DNA from: Noviherbaspirillum aerium
Lineage (GTDB): Bacteria > Pseudomonadota > Gammaproteobacteria > Burkholderiales > Burkholderiaceae_D
Reading direction: 5' to 3'
DNA length: 61,618 nt
NCBI RefSeq assembly: GCF_008929045.1
Contig: NZ_VFAH01000032.1
Location: 1 to 61,618 of the forward strand
A model generated the notes under the pieces. That model was not told the DNA's origin and made no database searches. It saw only the letters and a program-made list of their open reading frames with translations. How positions within the stretch are numbered: the first letter of the stretch is position 1; each line of letters starts with the position of its first letter. Shown here piece after piece: positions 1 to 8,735 of the stretch. The position numbers and the translations under genes were made by a program.

Positions 1-314
1 AGCAGGGGCAGGGCCATGGGGGTATAGAACCAGACGATGGGATCGGGATGCTGCTTGCCGAGGGCGCGCACCATCTTGCGCAGGTAGGGCAGCTGCTTGT
101 CGTGGAAGCCGAATTCGCGCACCGGGGTGAACGGCTTGCAGACGGTGAGGTTGGGAAGCGGGTGGGAAACCTGGAGTTCCGGCTCGCCGTCGCGGTATTC
201 GGGTTCTTCGACGAGGATGATGCGGTAATGGCGCGAGAGCCGGGAGAGCAGGTGCTGTGGGCGCTGGTAGACGAAGTTCCAGCGCAGATGGCAAAAGACG
301 ATGATCGAATCCAT
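1..314 (-). CDS. Glycosyltransferase, N-terminal part (runs off window)
   Basis: An open minus-strand frame begins with ATG at 312-314 and continues past base 1 without a stop. The first residues read MDSIIVFCHLRWNFVYQRPQ, followed by HLLSRL; the W-x-x-x-x-QRPQHLL block is typical of the N-terminal nucleotide-binding half of GT4-like glycosyltransferases used in polysaccharide or envelope glycan assembly. About 104 residues are visible. Acceptor, donor and pathway cannot be judged because the catalytic C-terminal half lies outside the window. No neighbour in the window belongs to the same pathway. Confidence 0.6.
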   Translation of the reverse strand, partial: MDSIIVFCHLRWNFVYQRPQHLLSRLSRHYRIILVEEPEYRDGEPELQVSHPLPNLTVCKPFTPVREFGFHDKQLPYLRKMVRALGKQHPDPIVWFYTPMALPL

Positions 315-516
315 GTAACCTCGACGAAATAACGTTAGTAAGAAGCTAATCACTTTTCGAGGCGAGTGTTGCTACTTCGTTCCATTTTGAAGGCCTAGCC
401 TTGATGAAGATGGAACAACCCGTAAAAACATGGACTTTTCGCTGCTTTATGTCAGCTTGCAGACAGACATCTTTTACCAGTCTTGCAAACAGTTTCCCTT
501 CCAATGATGGAACTGA

Positions 517-705
517 TCATTCATTCTGTACGGAACCTTCCGCGGAAGCCGGCCGTTTTGACACGGGCGGATGATCGACTTCGCAATGGCCGGCGTCGGC
601 GGCGGCCACGCAGGCTTCGAATGCATCGGCAATCTGCACCACATCGAATACATAAACCGTGTCGTCGACCTGAACTTCCTTGGTGCTGAGGCGAACAGTT
701 GCCAT
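517..705 (-). CDS. Small hypothetical protein (62 aa)
   Basis: The frame starts at ATG 703-705 behind a GAGAGG-like ribosome-binding site and reads MATVRLSTKEVQVDDTVYVF, then an acidic Ala/Asp-rich stretch with two cysteines. A longer frame to 741 adds 12 residues without a better start. I do not recognise a family. The short beta-prone N-terminus and lack of a signal peptide suggest a small cytoplasmic protein. It lies 54 bp upstream of the proline iminopeptidase start on the other side of that gene's stop, so it is not clearly in an operon. Confidence 0.45.
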   Translation of the reverse strand: MATVRLSTKEVQVDDTVYVFDVVQIADAFEACVAAADAGHCEVDHPPVSKRPASAEGSVQNE

Positions 706-759
706 GAAAACCTCTCTTTCAAAAATTAAAAAAAATCGCAAGGTGAAGTAAGAAATGCA

Positions 760-1761
760 TCAGACCGGCCCCGATGCCTGCAGCGCGGCCGCGTCGAAGC
801 GCTTGTTGCGCTTGTAGTATTCAATCGTCTGAATGACCTTGCTGCGTATGCCGGGTTCCGACGGCGAATGACCCGCGTCCGCAACGACATGCAGGACCGA
901 TCCCGGCCAGGCGCGATGAATGGCATAGGCGGCAGCCGGCGGCGCGATCACGTCATGTCCGCCCTGGATGATCATGACCGGCAGATGGGAAATGCGGCCG
1001 ATGTCCCTGATCAGTTTCCCCGGTTCGAGAAACATGCTGTTCCTGAAGTAGAAGGCGTCGAGCCTGCCGGTGCCGTAGACCACCGGATCGTTCTTCACCG
1101 CTTCCTCCACCAGGTCCGGATCATGGCGCAGCAGCGAGCAGGATTCGGTGTACTTGAACCAGCGGCGGGCCGCGTCCATGCGGGCATCGGCATCCTTGCC
1201 GAACAGGCGTTTCTCGTAGGCAGTCAGGATGTCATGCTTTTCCGCCTGGGGAATCCAGCCGATGAAGTCGTCATGCGCCTTCGGGAAGAAGCGCCGCATG
1301 CCGCGCATGAACCAGTCGATCTCGTCCGGGCTGCCGAGAAAAATGCCGCGCAGGACAAAGCCGAGACAGGCATCGGGATAGGTCTGGCCATAGGCCAGCG
1401 ACAGCGTGGTGCCCCAGGAGCCGCCGGTCACCAGCCACTTGTCGACGTCGAGCATCTTGCGCAGCGCCTCCATGTCCTCGACCAGCAGCTGCGTGGTATT
1501 GCGCTCGACTTCGCCAAGTGGCTTGGCGCGGAAGGCGCCGCGCTGATCGAAGAGGATGATGCGGTAGGCATCCGGATCGTACCAGCGGCGCTTGTCCGGC
1601 GAAGAGCCGCCGCCGGGGCCGCCGTGCACGTACACGACCGGGATGCCGTCGGGATTGCCGCACTCTTCCCAGTAGATTTCATGCAGGTCGTCCAGCCGCA
1701 GCAGGCCGCTGCGGCGCGGTTCGAGGGGAGGAAAAAAATCGAATTCGGGAGTAGCGTCCAT
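760..1761 (-). CDS. pip: Proline iminopeptidase-like alpha/beta hydrolase
   Basis: This 333-residue S33-family hydrolase should release N-terminal proline from small peptides in the cytoplasm. The oxyanion motif HGGPGG is at about residue 46, the nucleophile Ser115 sits in GGSWGTT, and Asp270 (GGHDVIAP) and His298 (DAGHS) complete the triad. The family's DQRGCGRS motif is changed to DQRGAFRAK at 72-80, which is odd for an otherwise canonical member. The start at 1761 (MDATPEF) fits family length; an upstream start at 1818 would add 19 residues. The gene faces away from the molybdenum hydroxylase-sox operon and is probably unrelated to it. Confidence 0.8.
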   Translation of the reverse strand: MDATPEFDFFPPLEPRRSGLLRLDDLHEIYWEECGNPDGIPVVYVHGGPGGGSSPDKRRWYDPDAYRIILFDQRGAFRAKPLGEVERNTTQLLVEDMEALRKMLDVDKWLVTGGSWGTTLSLAYGQTYPDACLGFVLRGIFLGSPDEIDWFMRGMRRFFPKAHDDFIGWIPQAEKHDILTAYEKRLFGKDADARMDAARRWFKYTESCSLLRHDPDLVEEAVKNDPVVYGTGRLDAFYFRNSMFLEPGKLIRDIGRISHLPVMIIQGGHDVIAPPAAAYAIHRAWPGSVLHVVADAGHSPSEPGIRSKVIQTIEYYKRNKRFDAAALQASGPV

Positions 1762-2065
1762 GGTCGCGGCTGGTGAAAAGAGTGGTGTTGGATATGGGTG
1801 TTCGTCAATCCAGACCATCTCGGAGCATGAAGATTCAATTGATATCGTGAATGGATCGCGTTCTTTATGCCGGTCAACACGGCTCGCCGATCACTTAACC
1901 TTCGTCATCGCCCCGATTTCGACCCGGCCGAGCAGGGTGGAAAAAACAGTCGTAATATATCCAGGCCGCATTGGCAGCATCGATGACGGCTGCGCAGGCC
2001 GCGCAGGCCGGACATGCTGCTCCGCGCCCCTCCGGATTCGCCCGACAACAACAAGGAGTTGAGAC
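1762..2065. other. Divergent intergenic region before the Mo-hydroxylase/sox operon
   Basis: No gene is supported here. It separates pip (minus) from the plus-strand operon and must hold the operon promoter. An AT-rich GTAATATAT block lies near 1953-1961 and an AAGGAG ribosome-binding site lies about 8 nt before the ATG at 2066. I could not identify a convincing operator. Confidence 0.4.
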
Positions 2066-2569
2066 ATGGCAAAACTGAACGTCAACGGTACGTTAAGAGA
2101 GTTCGAGGCGGAGGAGGATACGCCGCTGCTCTGGGTGCTGCGGGAACAACTGGGATTGACCGGCACCAAGTACGGTTGCGGCGTCGCCCAGTGCGGCGCC
2201 TGCACCGTGCATATCGATGGCGAACCGACGCGCAGCTGCGTGCGTCCGGTCTCCACCGTCGCCGCCGAACAAAAGATCGTCACCATAGAAGGGCTGTCGA
2301 AAGACGGCTCGCATCCGGTGCAGAAGGCCTGGGCGGCGCTCGACGTGCCGCAATGCGGCTTCTGCCAGAGCGGCATGATCATGGCGGTCGCCGCGCTGCT
2401 CAAGGAAAAGCCCAATCCCACCGATGCCGACATCAACCAGTCGATCACCAACATCTGCCGCTGCGGCACCTATAACCGGGTGCGCGCGGCAATCAAGGTC
2501 GTCGCGCAGGGCGGCAACACCCGCAGCGCCGGCCTCGCCATCCAGCACGCAGACGGGAGCACGACATGA
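2066..2569 (+). CDS. Molybdenum hydroxylase small subunit, two [2Fe-2S] clusters (IorA-like)
   Basis: This 167-residue protein is the iron-sulfur electron-transfer subunit of a xanthine-oxidase-family molybdenum hydroxylase of the isoquinoline 1-oxidoreductase / aldehyde dehydrogenase type. The plant-ferredoxin-like cluster is bound by Cys38, Cys43, Cys46 and Cys58; the second by Cys97 and Cys100 (CGFC) and Cys131 and Cys133 (CRCGTY). There is no signal peptide, as usual for this subunit, which is thought to be carried across the membrane with its Tat-exported partner. Its stop overlaps the start of the large subunit by ATGA. It should pass electrons from molybdopterin to the cytochrome c encoded next. 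The substrate is not predictable from this subunit. Confidence 0.9.
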   Translation: MAKLNVNGTLREFEAEEDTPLLWVLREQLGLTGTKYGCGVAQCGACTVHIDGEPTRSCVRPVSTVAAEQKIVTIEGLSKDGSHPVQKAWAALDVPQCGFCQSGMIMAVAALLKEKPNPTDADINQSITNICRCGTYNRVRAAIKVVAQGGNTRSAGLAIQHADGSTT

Positions 2570-4767
2570 ATCGCGCCGCTCCCGAAACCGGCGATATCGC
2601 CAGTCCGTCCCGCCGCCGCTTTCTCGGCACTTCGGCCGCCGCCTTCGGCGGGCTGATGGTGGGCTTCCATATTCCCTTTGCCGGCACGGCCGCCGCGCAG
2701 GGCGGCGTGCCGCCGGAAATCAATGCCTGGGTGGTGGTCAAGCCGGACGACACCGTGGTGGTACGTATCGCCCGATCCGAAATGGGGCAGGGATCGCTGA
2801 CCGGGCTGGCGCAGCTGGTGGCGGAGGAACTGGACTGCAACTGGGCCAAGGTCACGACCGAATATCCGACGCCCGGACAAAACCTGGCCCGCAACCGCGC
2901 CTGGGGCAATTTCTCGACAGGCGGCAGCCGCGGCATCCGCGAGTCCCATGACTACGTCCGCAAGGGCGGCGCGGCGGCGCGCATGATGCTGGTGCAGGCG
3001 GCGGCCAACCAGTGGCAGGTGCCGGCGTCCGAATGCCGCGCTGCCAACAGCGTCATCACGCACGGCCCGTCGAACCGCACCACCACCTATGGCAAGGTGG
3101 CGGAAGCGGCGGCGAAGCTGACGCCGCCCGCCGACGTCGTGCTCAAGGATCCGAAGGACTGGAAGATCGCCGGCAAGCGGCTGGCGCGCCTCGACACGGT
3201 CGACAAGACCACCGGCGCGCAGATCTATGGAATGGACCTGAAACTGCCCGGCATGCTGAACGCGGCGATCAAGGATTGCCCGGTATTCGGCGGCAAGGTC
3301 AAGCGCTTCGATGCCGCCCAGATCCAGGGCAAGCCGGGCGTGAAGAAGGTGGTGCAGGTCGGCGACAGCGCGGTCGCCGTGGTGGCCGACACCTGGTGGC
3401 ATGCCAAGACCGCGCTCGATGCGCTGACCATCGAATGGGATGAAGGCCCGAATGCGAAGGCTTCCAGCGCCGGCGTGGCGGAGATGCTGAAGGCCGGCCT
3501 CACCGCCAATGACGCGGTGGTCGGCAACCAGAACGGCGATGTGCGCACCGCGCTGGCTTCCGCCGCGCGCCGGATGGAAGCCGTCTACTCCTATCCGCAC
3601 CAGAACCACGCCACCATGGAGACGATGAACGCCACGGCGAAATGGACGCCGGAGCGTTGCGAAGTCTGGACGCCCACCCAGAACGGCGAAGCCGCGCTCG
3701 CGGCAGCCTCGGAGGCCGCCGAACTGCCGGCCTCCAAGTGCGAGGTCTACAAGCTGCACCTCGGCGGCGGTTTCGGCCGGCGCGGCGCGGTGCATGACTG
3801 GGTGCGGCAGGCGGTGGCGATTGCCAGGGAAATGCCGGGCACGCCCGTCAAGCTGATCTGGTCGCGCGAAGAAGACATGACCCATGGCCGCTATCATCCG
3901 ATCACCCAGTGCAAGCTGAGCGCCGGTCTCGACAAGGATGGCAATGTCACCGCGCTGCACATGCGTCTTTCCGGGCAGTCGATTCTTGCCGGCGTGTTCC
4001 CGCAAAACATCAAGGACGGCAAGGACCCGGTCGTGTTCCAGGGACTCAATCCGCCGGGGCCGGAAGCCTCCATCGGCTACAGCTTCCCCAACCTGCTGGT
4101 CGATCATGCGATGCGCAATCCGCCGGTGCCGCCGGGCTTCTGGCGCGGCGTCAACCTGAACCAGAACGCGATCTACCTGGAGTGCTTCCTCGACGAGATC
4201 GCGCATGAGACCAGACAGGACCCGCTGGCACTGCGCCGCAAGCTGATGGCCAATCATCCGAAGCACCTGGCGGTGCTGAACGCGGCGGCAGAGCGCGCCG
4301 GCTGGGACAAGCCCCTGAAGAAGGGCGTCTATCGCGGCATTGCGCAGACCATGGGCTTCGGCAGCTATGTGGCGGCCGTGGCGGAAGTGTCGGTCAGCGA
4401 CGATGGCGTGCTCAAGATCCATCGCATCGTCGCCGCCACCGATCCCGGCCATGCCTTGAACCCGCAGCAGATCGAAGCGCAGGTGGAAGGCTCGTTCGTG
4501 TACGGCTTGTCGGCGGCGCTGTACGGCGAATGCACGCTCAAGGACGGCCGCATCGAGCAGGAGAACTTCAACACCTACCAGGTGATGAAGATGGATGAAA
4601 TGCCTGCGGTGGAAACGGTGATTGTGCCCTCGGGCGGTTTCTGGGGCGGGGTGGGCGAGCCCACCATCGCGGTGGCGGCGCCGGCGGTGCTCAATGCGGT
4701 GTTCGCGGCCACCGGCAAGCGTATCCGCGACCTGCCGCTGAAGAACCACAGCCTGAAGCGGACGTGA
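2566..4767 (+). CDS. Tat-exported molybdopterin-binding hydroxylase large subunit (IorB-like)
   Basis: This 733-residue protein is the catalytic subunit of a molybdenum hydroxylase of the IorB/COG1529 single-chain type. Residues 16-30 carry a twin-arginine signal ([12 protein letters not shown]) with a cleavage-like AAAQ, so the enzyme is expected in the periplasm. LGGGFGRR at about 400 is the molybdopterin-binding glycine motif, and Glu698 in GGVGEP is at the place of the catalytic base. Family members hydroxylate N-heterocycles or oxidise aldehydes and give electrons to an exported cytochrome c. Here soxX starts a few bases after the stop, so the electron acceptor appears to be a Sox cytochrome or one of its neighbours. 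A direct role in sulfur chemistry is an inference from position only. Confidence 0.87.
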   Translation: MNRAAPETGDIASPSRRRFLGTSAAAFGGLMVGFHIPFAGTAAAQGGVPPEINAWVVVKPDDTVVVRIARSEMGQGSLTGLAQLVAEELDCNWAKVTTEYPTPGQNLARNRAWGNFSTGGSRGIRESHDYVRKGGAAARMMLVQAAANQWQVPASECRAANSVITHGPSNRTTTYGKVAEAAAKLTPPADVVLKDPKDWKIAGKRLARLDTVDKTTGAQIYGMDLKLPGMLNAAIKDCPVFGGKVKRFDAAQIQGKPGVKKVVQVGDSAVAVVADTWWHAKTALDALTIEWDEGPNAKASSAGVAEMLKAGLTANDAVVGNQNGDVRTALASAARRMEAVYSYPHQNHATMETMNATAKWTPERCEVWTPTQNGEAALAAASEAAELPASKCEVYKLHLGGGFGRRGAVHDWVRQAVAIAREMPGTPVKLIWSREEDMTHGRYHPITQCKLSAGLDKDGNVTALHMRLSGQSILAGVFPQNIKDGKDPVVFQGLNPPGPEASIGYSFPNLLVDHAMRNPPVPPGFWRGVNLNQNAIYLECFLDEIAHETRQDPLALRRKLMANHPKHLAVLNAAAERAGWDKPLKKGVYRGIAQTMGFGSYVAAVAEVSVSDDGVLKIHRIVAATDPGHALNPQQIEAQVEGSFVYGLSAALYGECTLKDGRIEQENFNTYQVMKMDEMPAVETVIVPSGGFWGGVGEPTIAVAAPAVLNAVFAATGKRIRDLPLKNHSLKRT

Positions 4768-4792
4768 GTCCGTGACGGGCCGGGCTGGCAGC

Positions 4793-5347
4793 ATGCGGCT
4801 GAGCATTCAGATGCGGCCGGGCTTCATGGTATCGGCGGCATCGTTAGCAACGATGGCAGCGGTGGCAGCGGTGACAGCGTTGGCAATGATGTCGGCGCAG
4901 GCTGCCGCTGCCTCGCCGGCGGTCCGCGTCGACGGCGATGAAATCCGCGAGCCGCTGGAAGGCAGGCGCGGCGACGCGGCACGCGGGCGCGCCATCGTCG
5001 CCAACCGGCAGGTCGGCCTGTGCCTGCTGTGCCATGCCGGGCCGATTCCGGAGGAGTGGTTCCAGGGCAACCTGGCGCCGGACTTGTCGGGGGCCGGTTC
5101 GCGCTGGAGCGAAGGGCAGTTGCGCCTGCGCATTGCCGATGCCGGCCGGTTGAACCCGGCGACCATCATGCCCTCCTACTATCGTACGGAAGGACTGGTG
5201 CGCGTCAGTCCCGCCCTGCAGGGCAAGCCGATACTGGATGCGCAGCAGATCGAGGATGTGGTGGCTTACCTGAGCACCCTGCGCACCCTGCGCAATGAAA
5301 CGAAAGACGCCGATGGACCGCATGTCAATGATAAAAAGGCGAAGTGA
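4793..5347 (+). CDS. soxX: SoxX-like monoheme cytochrome c
   Basis: This 184-residue secreted cytochrome has an Ala-rich signal peptide, one heme site C77-LLC-H81 and the SoxX-type distal ligand region NPATIMPSYYR with Met126. SoxX pairs with SoxA to attach sulfur compounds to the SoxYZ carrier and takes up the electrons. I chose ATG 4793; a GTG at 4772, four bases after the preceding stop, adds seven residues and is possible. Its stop overlaps the soxY start by one base, so it is translationally coupled. In similar molybdenum hydroxylase operons this slot usually holds a generic cytochrome c, so SoxX may serve both the hydroxylase and SoxA. Confidence 0.85.
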   Translation: MRLSIQMRPGFMVSAASLATMAAVAAVTALAMMSAQAAAASPAVRVDGDEIREPLEGRRGDAARGRAIVANRQVGLCLLCHAGPIPEEWFQGNLAPDLSGAGSRWSEGQLRLRIADAGRLNPATIMPSYYRTEGLVRVSPALQGKPILDAQQIEDVVAYLSTLRTLRNETKDADGPHVNDKKAK

Positions 5348-5829
5348 TGGCTGAATCCGAGGATGCCGCCTGCCGGCATGATGCGTCGCGCCGCCGCGTG
5401 CTGGCCGCGGGCGCCGGCATGATGCTGTGGCTGACGCTGAAACCGGCAGCTGCGGCACCGGCCGAGATGGAAGCCGCGATCCGTTCCTTTACCGGCGGCG
5501 CGAAAATCCAGCCAGGCAAGGTCAGGCTCGATGTGGCGACGCTGGTCGACAACGGCAATGCCGTGCCGGTCGCCGTCAGCGTCGATAGTCCGATGACGGC
5601 CGCGGAGCATGTGGCGGCCATCGCCATCTTCAACGAGCGCAATCCGCTGCCGGACGTGGCGCGCTTCACCCTCGGACCGCGCGCCGGCAGGGCCGCCGTG
5701 TCGACCCGGATGCGCCTGGCGACATCGCAGAAGCTGATGGCGGTGGCCAGGCTCAGCGACGGCAGCTACTGGTCGCATACGGTCGACGTGGTGGTCACGC
5801 TGGCCGCCTGCATCGAAGGAGACAGCTGA
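5347..5829 (+). CDS. soxY: SoxY-like sulfur carrier with non-canonical C-terminus
   Basis: This 160-residue protein has a Tat-like N-terminus (SRRRVLAAGAGMM) and the SoxY immunoglobulin-like core (NGNAVPVAVSVDSPM, FNERNPLPDVARFTLGP). True SoxY ends in the swinging arm GGCGG with the substrate-binding Cys next to the end. Here the protein ends VTLAACIEGDS, so a cysteine (Cys155) is kept but the glycines are lost and five residues follow it. The DNA reads without ambiguity through the stop TGA at 5827-5829. The residue could still carry sulfur, but flexibility and access to SoxB would differ. It is followed after one base by soxZ, its expected partner. Confidence 0.82.
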   Translation: MAESEDAACRHDASRRRVLAAGAGMMLWLTLKPAAAAPAEMEAAIRSFTGGAKIQPGKVRLDVATLVDNGNAVPVAVSVDSPMTAAEHVAAIAIFNERNPLPDVARFTLGPRAGRAAVSTRMRLATSQKLMAVARLSDGSYWSHTVDVVVTLAACIEGDS

Positions 5830-5830
5830 G

Positions 5831-6154
5831 ATGGCGCGCGCACTGATCAAGGTTCCGCCCAACGCCAGGCGCGGCGAAGTCATCGAGATACGCACGCTGA
5901 TCAGCCATCCGATGGAAACCGGATATCGTCCCGGCGCCGACGGCCAGGTGCTGCCGCGCAACATCATCCGGCGGTTTTCCTGCCGCTACAACGGCGAAGT
6001 CGTGTTCAGCGCCGAACTGCATCCCGCGATTGCCGCCAATCCCAACATCGTGTTCCATACCGTCGCCACCGAAAGCGGCACGCTCAGCTTCACCTGGGAA
6101 GGCGATCAGGGGTTCAGCCAGACCGAATCGGTCGCCATTACGGTCACCGGCTAA
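5831..6154 (+). CDS. soxZ: SoxZ, partner of the SoxY carrier
   Basis: This 107-residue protein matches SoxZ over its full length: MARALIKVPPNARRGEVIEI, the HPMETG segment, the PRNIIRRFSCRYNGE segment and a C-terminal beta-sandwich ending VAITVTG. SoxZ forms the periplasmic SoxYZ heterodimer and has no signal of its own because it is exported with SoxY. It starts one base after soxY and ends one base before soxA, so all three are likely translated together. Confidence 0.88.
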   Translation: MARALIKVPPNARRGEVIEIRTLISHPMETGYRPGADGQVLPRNIIRRFSCRYNGEVVFSAELHPAIAANPNIVFHTVATESGTLSFTWEGDQGFSQTESVAITVTG

Positions 6155-6155
6155 T

Positions 6156-6926
6156 ATGCGGAGCGCTGCGCTGATGCTGATCGGATTCGCCTGGCTTGCC
6201 GCGGCGAATGCACAGCAGGCCGCCGATGCGCGCCTGCCCGGCTCGGCCTTCATGAGCCGGTCCACGCAGGAGATGCAAAGCGACGACAGCCAGAATCCCG
6301 CCATGCTGTGGGTGCAGGAAGGCGAGGCGCTGTGGAATCGCAATGCCGGCCGCAGCGAGCGTTCCTGCGCAAGCTGCCACGGCGAGGCGAAGACAGGCAT
6401 GCGCGGCGCGGCGGCGCGCTATCCGGCGCTCGATAAGCAGACCCGGCTGCCGCTCAATCTCGGCCAGCGCATCAACCAGTGCCGCCAGCAGCGGCAGCAG
6501 GCCGAACCCTTCGCCGCCGAGAGCGAGTCCTTGCTGAGTCTGGAAGCGTATGTGGCGCTGCAGTCGCGCGGCATGCCGATTGCGCCGCCGCAGGATGCCG
6601 CATTGCGGCCGCATGTCGAGCACGGCGCGCAGCGCTGGCGGCAGCGCATCGGCCAGCTCAATCTGTCGTGCGCCCAGTGCCATGACGACAACTGGGGCAA
6701 GCGCCTGGGCAGCAGCCCGATACCGCAGGCGCATCCCGGCGGCTATCCGATCTACCGGCTGGAGTGGCAGGCCATGGGATCGCTGCAGCGGCGGCTGCGC
6801 AATTGCATGAACGGCGTCAGGGCGCAGCCCCATGCCTTCGGTTCGCGGGAACTGGTGGAACTGGAACTGTATCTCGCCGAGCGGGCCAGGGGCATGCCGA
6901 TGGAAGCGCCGGGCGTGCGTCCATGA
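6156..6926 (+). CDS. soxA: SoxA-like di-heme cytochrome c
   Basis: This 256-residue secreted protein starts with a short signal peptide (MRSAALMLIGFAWLAAANAQ). It keeps both heme sites, C71-ASC-H75 and C172-AQC-H176, and the family cysteine Cys217 in RNCMNGVRA, which in SoxAX ligates the active-site heme and becomes persulfidated. It should join substrate to SoxYZ with SoxX. I placed the start at ATG 6156 because it directly follows the soxZ stop and gives a signal peptide; the open frame extends upstream inside soxZ without meaning. Confidence 0.88.
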   Translation: MRSAALMLIGFAWLAAANAQQAADARLPGSAFMSRSTQEMQSDDSQNPAMLWVQEGEALWNRNAGRSERSCASCHGEAKTGMRGAAARYPALDKQTRLPLNLGQRINQCRQQRQQAEPFAAESESLLSLEAYVALQSRGMPIAPPQDAALRPHVEHGAQRWRQRIGQLNLSCAQCHDDNWGKRLGSSPIPQAHPGGYPIYRLEWQAMGSLQRRLRNCMNGVRAQPHAFGSRELVELELYLAERARGMPMEAPGVRP

Positions 6927-6955
6927 GCAGGCCCTTGAAAAAGGAGAGGCGGATC

Positions 6956-7342
6956 ATGCCCTTGTCGAGAATGTTGCGATTGCTTGTTGCATCAGGCTGC
7001 GTGGCTGCCAGTGCCATGGCACTTCCCGCCATGGCGGCAGACCAGGACATGGCCGGGCGCCGCCTGTATGCAAACTGCGCCGCCTGTCACGGCACCGACG
7101 GCAGGCCCGCCGGCAATGGCGCTCTGCCGCCGCTGGCGGGTCAGCCGAAGCAGCGGCTGATCGCCAGCATGCAGGCATTCAAGGCCGGCGAACGATCGCC
7201 CACGATCATGCACCAGATCGCCAGGGCCTACAGCGACGAACAGATCGCGCTCATCGCCGGCTTCCTTGAGTCGCAGAAGATGCAGAAGACGCAAACGTCC
7301 CAGGCAACCCGGAAGGCAAAGACGACACCGGAGGCCCGATGA
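6956..7342 (+). CDS. Small secreted monoheme cytochrome c (FCSD/Sox electron carrier)
   Basis: This 128-residue protein has a signal peptide ending MALPAMAAD, a single heme site C41-AAC-H45 in a class I cytochrome c setting (GRRLYANCAACHGTDGRPAG) and a conserved LPPLAGQ ligand-side region. The start at 6956 is chosen because AAGGAG lies 5 nt upstream; an ATG at 6923 overlaps the soxA stop but gives a poor signal. The gene ends in ATGA overlap with the flavoprotein, so it is likely the cytochrome subunit or electron acceptor of that sulfide dehydrogenase (FccA- or SoxE-like). Confidence 0.82.
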   Translation: MPLSRMLRLLVASGCVAASAMALPAMAADQDMAGRRLYANCAACHGTDGRPAGNGALPPLAGQPKQRLIASMQAFKAGERSPTIMHQIARAYSDEQIALIAGFLESQKMQKTQTSQATRKAKTTPEAR

Positions 7343-8616
7343 AAAGGAGGCAGTTCATCAAGACGGCCGGCACGCTGGGCGCGGGAACCGCGCTTGTTCC
7401 CGCCGCCGTGTTCGCTGCCGCAGCGGCCCGGCCCAGGGTGGTCGTCATCGGCGCCGGCTATGGCGGCGCGACGGCGGCCCGCTACCTGCGGCTGTGGAGC
7501 AACGGCGGCATCGACGTCAGCCTGGTCGAGCCGAACCCCTCGTTCATTTCCTGCCCGTTGTCCAATCTCGTGCTGGGCGGCTCGAAGCAGCTGAGCGATC
7601 TCACGATCGGCTATGACGCCCTGACGCGGCGCCACGGCATACGGCTGGTGCGCGACTGCGCGCAGGCCATCGATCCGGGCAAGCGCATCGTCAGGCTGGC
7701 AGGCGGCAGGGAGCTCGCCTATGACCGGCTGGTGCTGTCGCCCGGCGTGGATTTCCTGTACGACAGCCTGCCAGGCCTGCAGCAAGCCGGCGCCCGGGAG
7801 TCGGTGCTGCATGCATGGAAGGCGGGGGAGCAGACGGCGGCGCTGCGCCGCCAGCTCGAAGCGATGGAAGACGGTGGCAGCTTCGTGATGTCGATCCCGC
7901 CGGCGCCTTACCGCTGTCCGCCGGGGCCGTATGAGCGCGCCTGCCAGGTTGCCCATTATTTCAGCCGGACCAAGCCGAAGTCGAAGATCATTGTTCTCGA
8001 CGGCAACGAGGATGTGGTGTCCAAGGGCGCGCTGTTCAAGCGCATCTGGGCGGAACGCTACCAGGACATGATCGATTACCGGCCCAGTTTCCGCGCCGCG
8101 GACGTCGATGCGAAGACCCGTACCGTCGTCTCGGAACTCGGCGACGAAGTGCGGGGCGCGGTGCTGAACGTGATTCCGCCGCAGTCGGCGGCCGCCATTG
8201 CGGTGCAGGCCGGACTGGCCAATTCCAACAAGCGCTGGTGCGCGGTCGATTTCCTGAGCTTCGAGTCGACGCAGGAGAAGAACATCCATGTGCTCGGCGA
8301 TGCCATCCAGGTCGCGCCGCTGATGCCGAAGTCGGCGCACATGGCGAACCAGCATGCAAAGATTTGCGCCGCGGCGATCATCGACATGTTCGCCGGGCGC
8401 GCGCCGGATGCAAGCCCGATGCTCACCAACACCTGCTACAGCTATGTCTCCGACAAGGATGTCATTCACGTGACTTCCGTGCATGCCTACGATGCCGGCA
8501 GGAAGACGCTGGTTGCGGTGCCGGGCGCGGGCGGCGTGTCGTCGGCGGCGAGCGAACTGGAAGGCGCCTATGCCGCCGTCTGGGCACGCAACATCTGGGC
8601 CGACAGCTTGCTGTAG
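7339..8616 (+). CDS. Flavocytochrome c sulfide dehydrogenase flavoprotein (FccB/SoxF-like)
   Basis: This 425-residue FAD protein has a Tat signal (MKRRQFIKTAGTLGAGTAL), the dinucleotide motif VVVIGAGYGGATAA, a second FAD motif IHVLGDA, and the FCSD C-terminal domain. Cysteines at the expected redox sites are kept: Cys193 in YRCPPGPYERAC and Cys366 in TNTCYS. Cys72 (ISCPLSN) is also typical. The enzyme oxidises sulfide or protein-bound persulfide in the periplasm and passes electrons to the cytochrome encoded just upstream. In the operon it may take sulfur from SoxYZ in place of the absent SoxCD. It ends the operon; 120 bases later a minus-strand gene ends. Confidence 0.9.
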   Translation: MKRRQFIKTAGTLGAGTALVPAAVFAAAAARPRVVVIGAGYGGATAARYLRLWSNGGIDVSLVEPNPSFISCPLSNLVLGGSKQLSDLTIGYDALTRRHGIRLVRDCAQAIDPGKRIVRLAGGRELAYDRLVLSPGVDFLYDSLPGLQQAGARESVLHAWKAGEQTAALRRQLEAMEDGGSFVMSIPPAPYRCPPGPYERACQVAHYFSRTKPKSKIIVLDGNEDVVSKGALFKRIWAERYQDMIDYRPSFRAADVDAKTRTVVSELGDEVRGAVLNVIPPQSAAAIAVQAGLANSNKRWCAVDFLSFESTQEKNIHVLGDAIQVAPLMPKSAHMANQHAKICAAAIIDMFAGRAPDASPMLTNTCYSYVSDKDVIHVTSVHAYDAGRKTLVAVPGAGGVSSAASELEGAYAAVWARNIWADSLL

Positions 8617-8735
8617 CGCCGGGGAGCGGCGCCTATTGCATGTGCCCTCAGGCCCTCAGGTTATCGCATGCCGGCGCTGGTTTTCTCCCGTCCGATGCGC
8701 TGCCGTGCGCAGGCTTCAGGAATCGGGCAGCGGAT

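Noticed and set aside
4772-4792. GTG 4772 as soxX start
   Set aside because: It would add seven residues before the signal peptide; ATG 4793 gives a more normal signal peptide, but the GTG cannot be excluded.
2470-4806. 778-residue open frame on the minus strand
   Set aside because: It lies wholly opposite the molybdopterin subunit, is His/Arg-rich and shows no domain; it is the shadow of GC-rich coding sequence.
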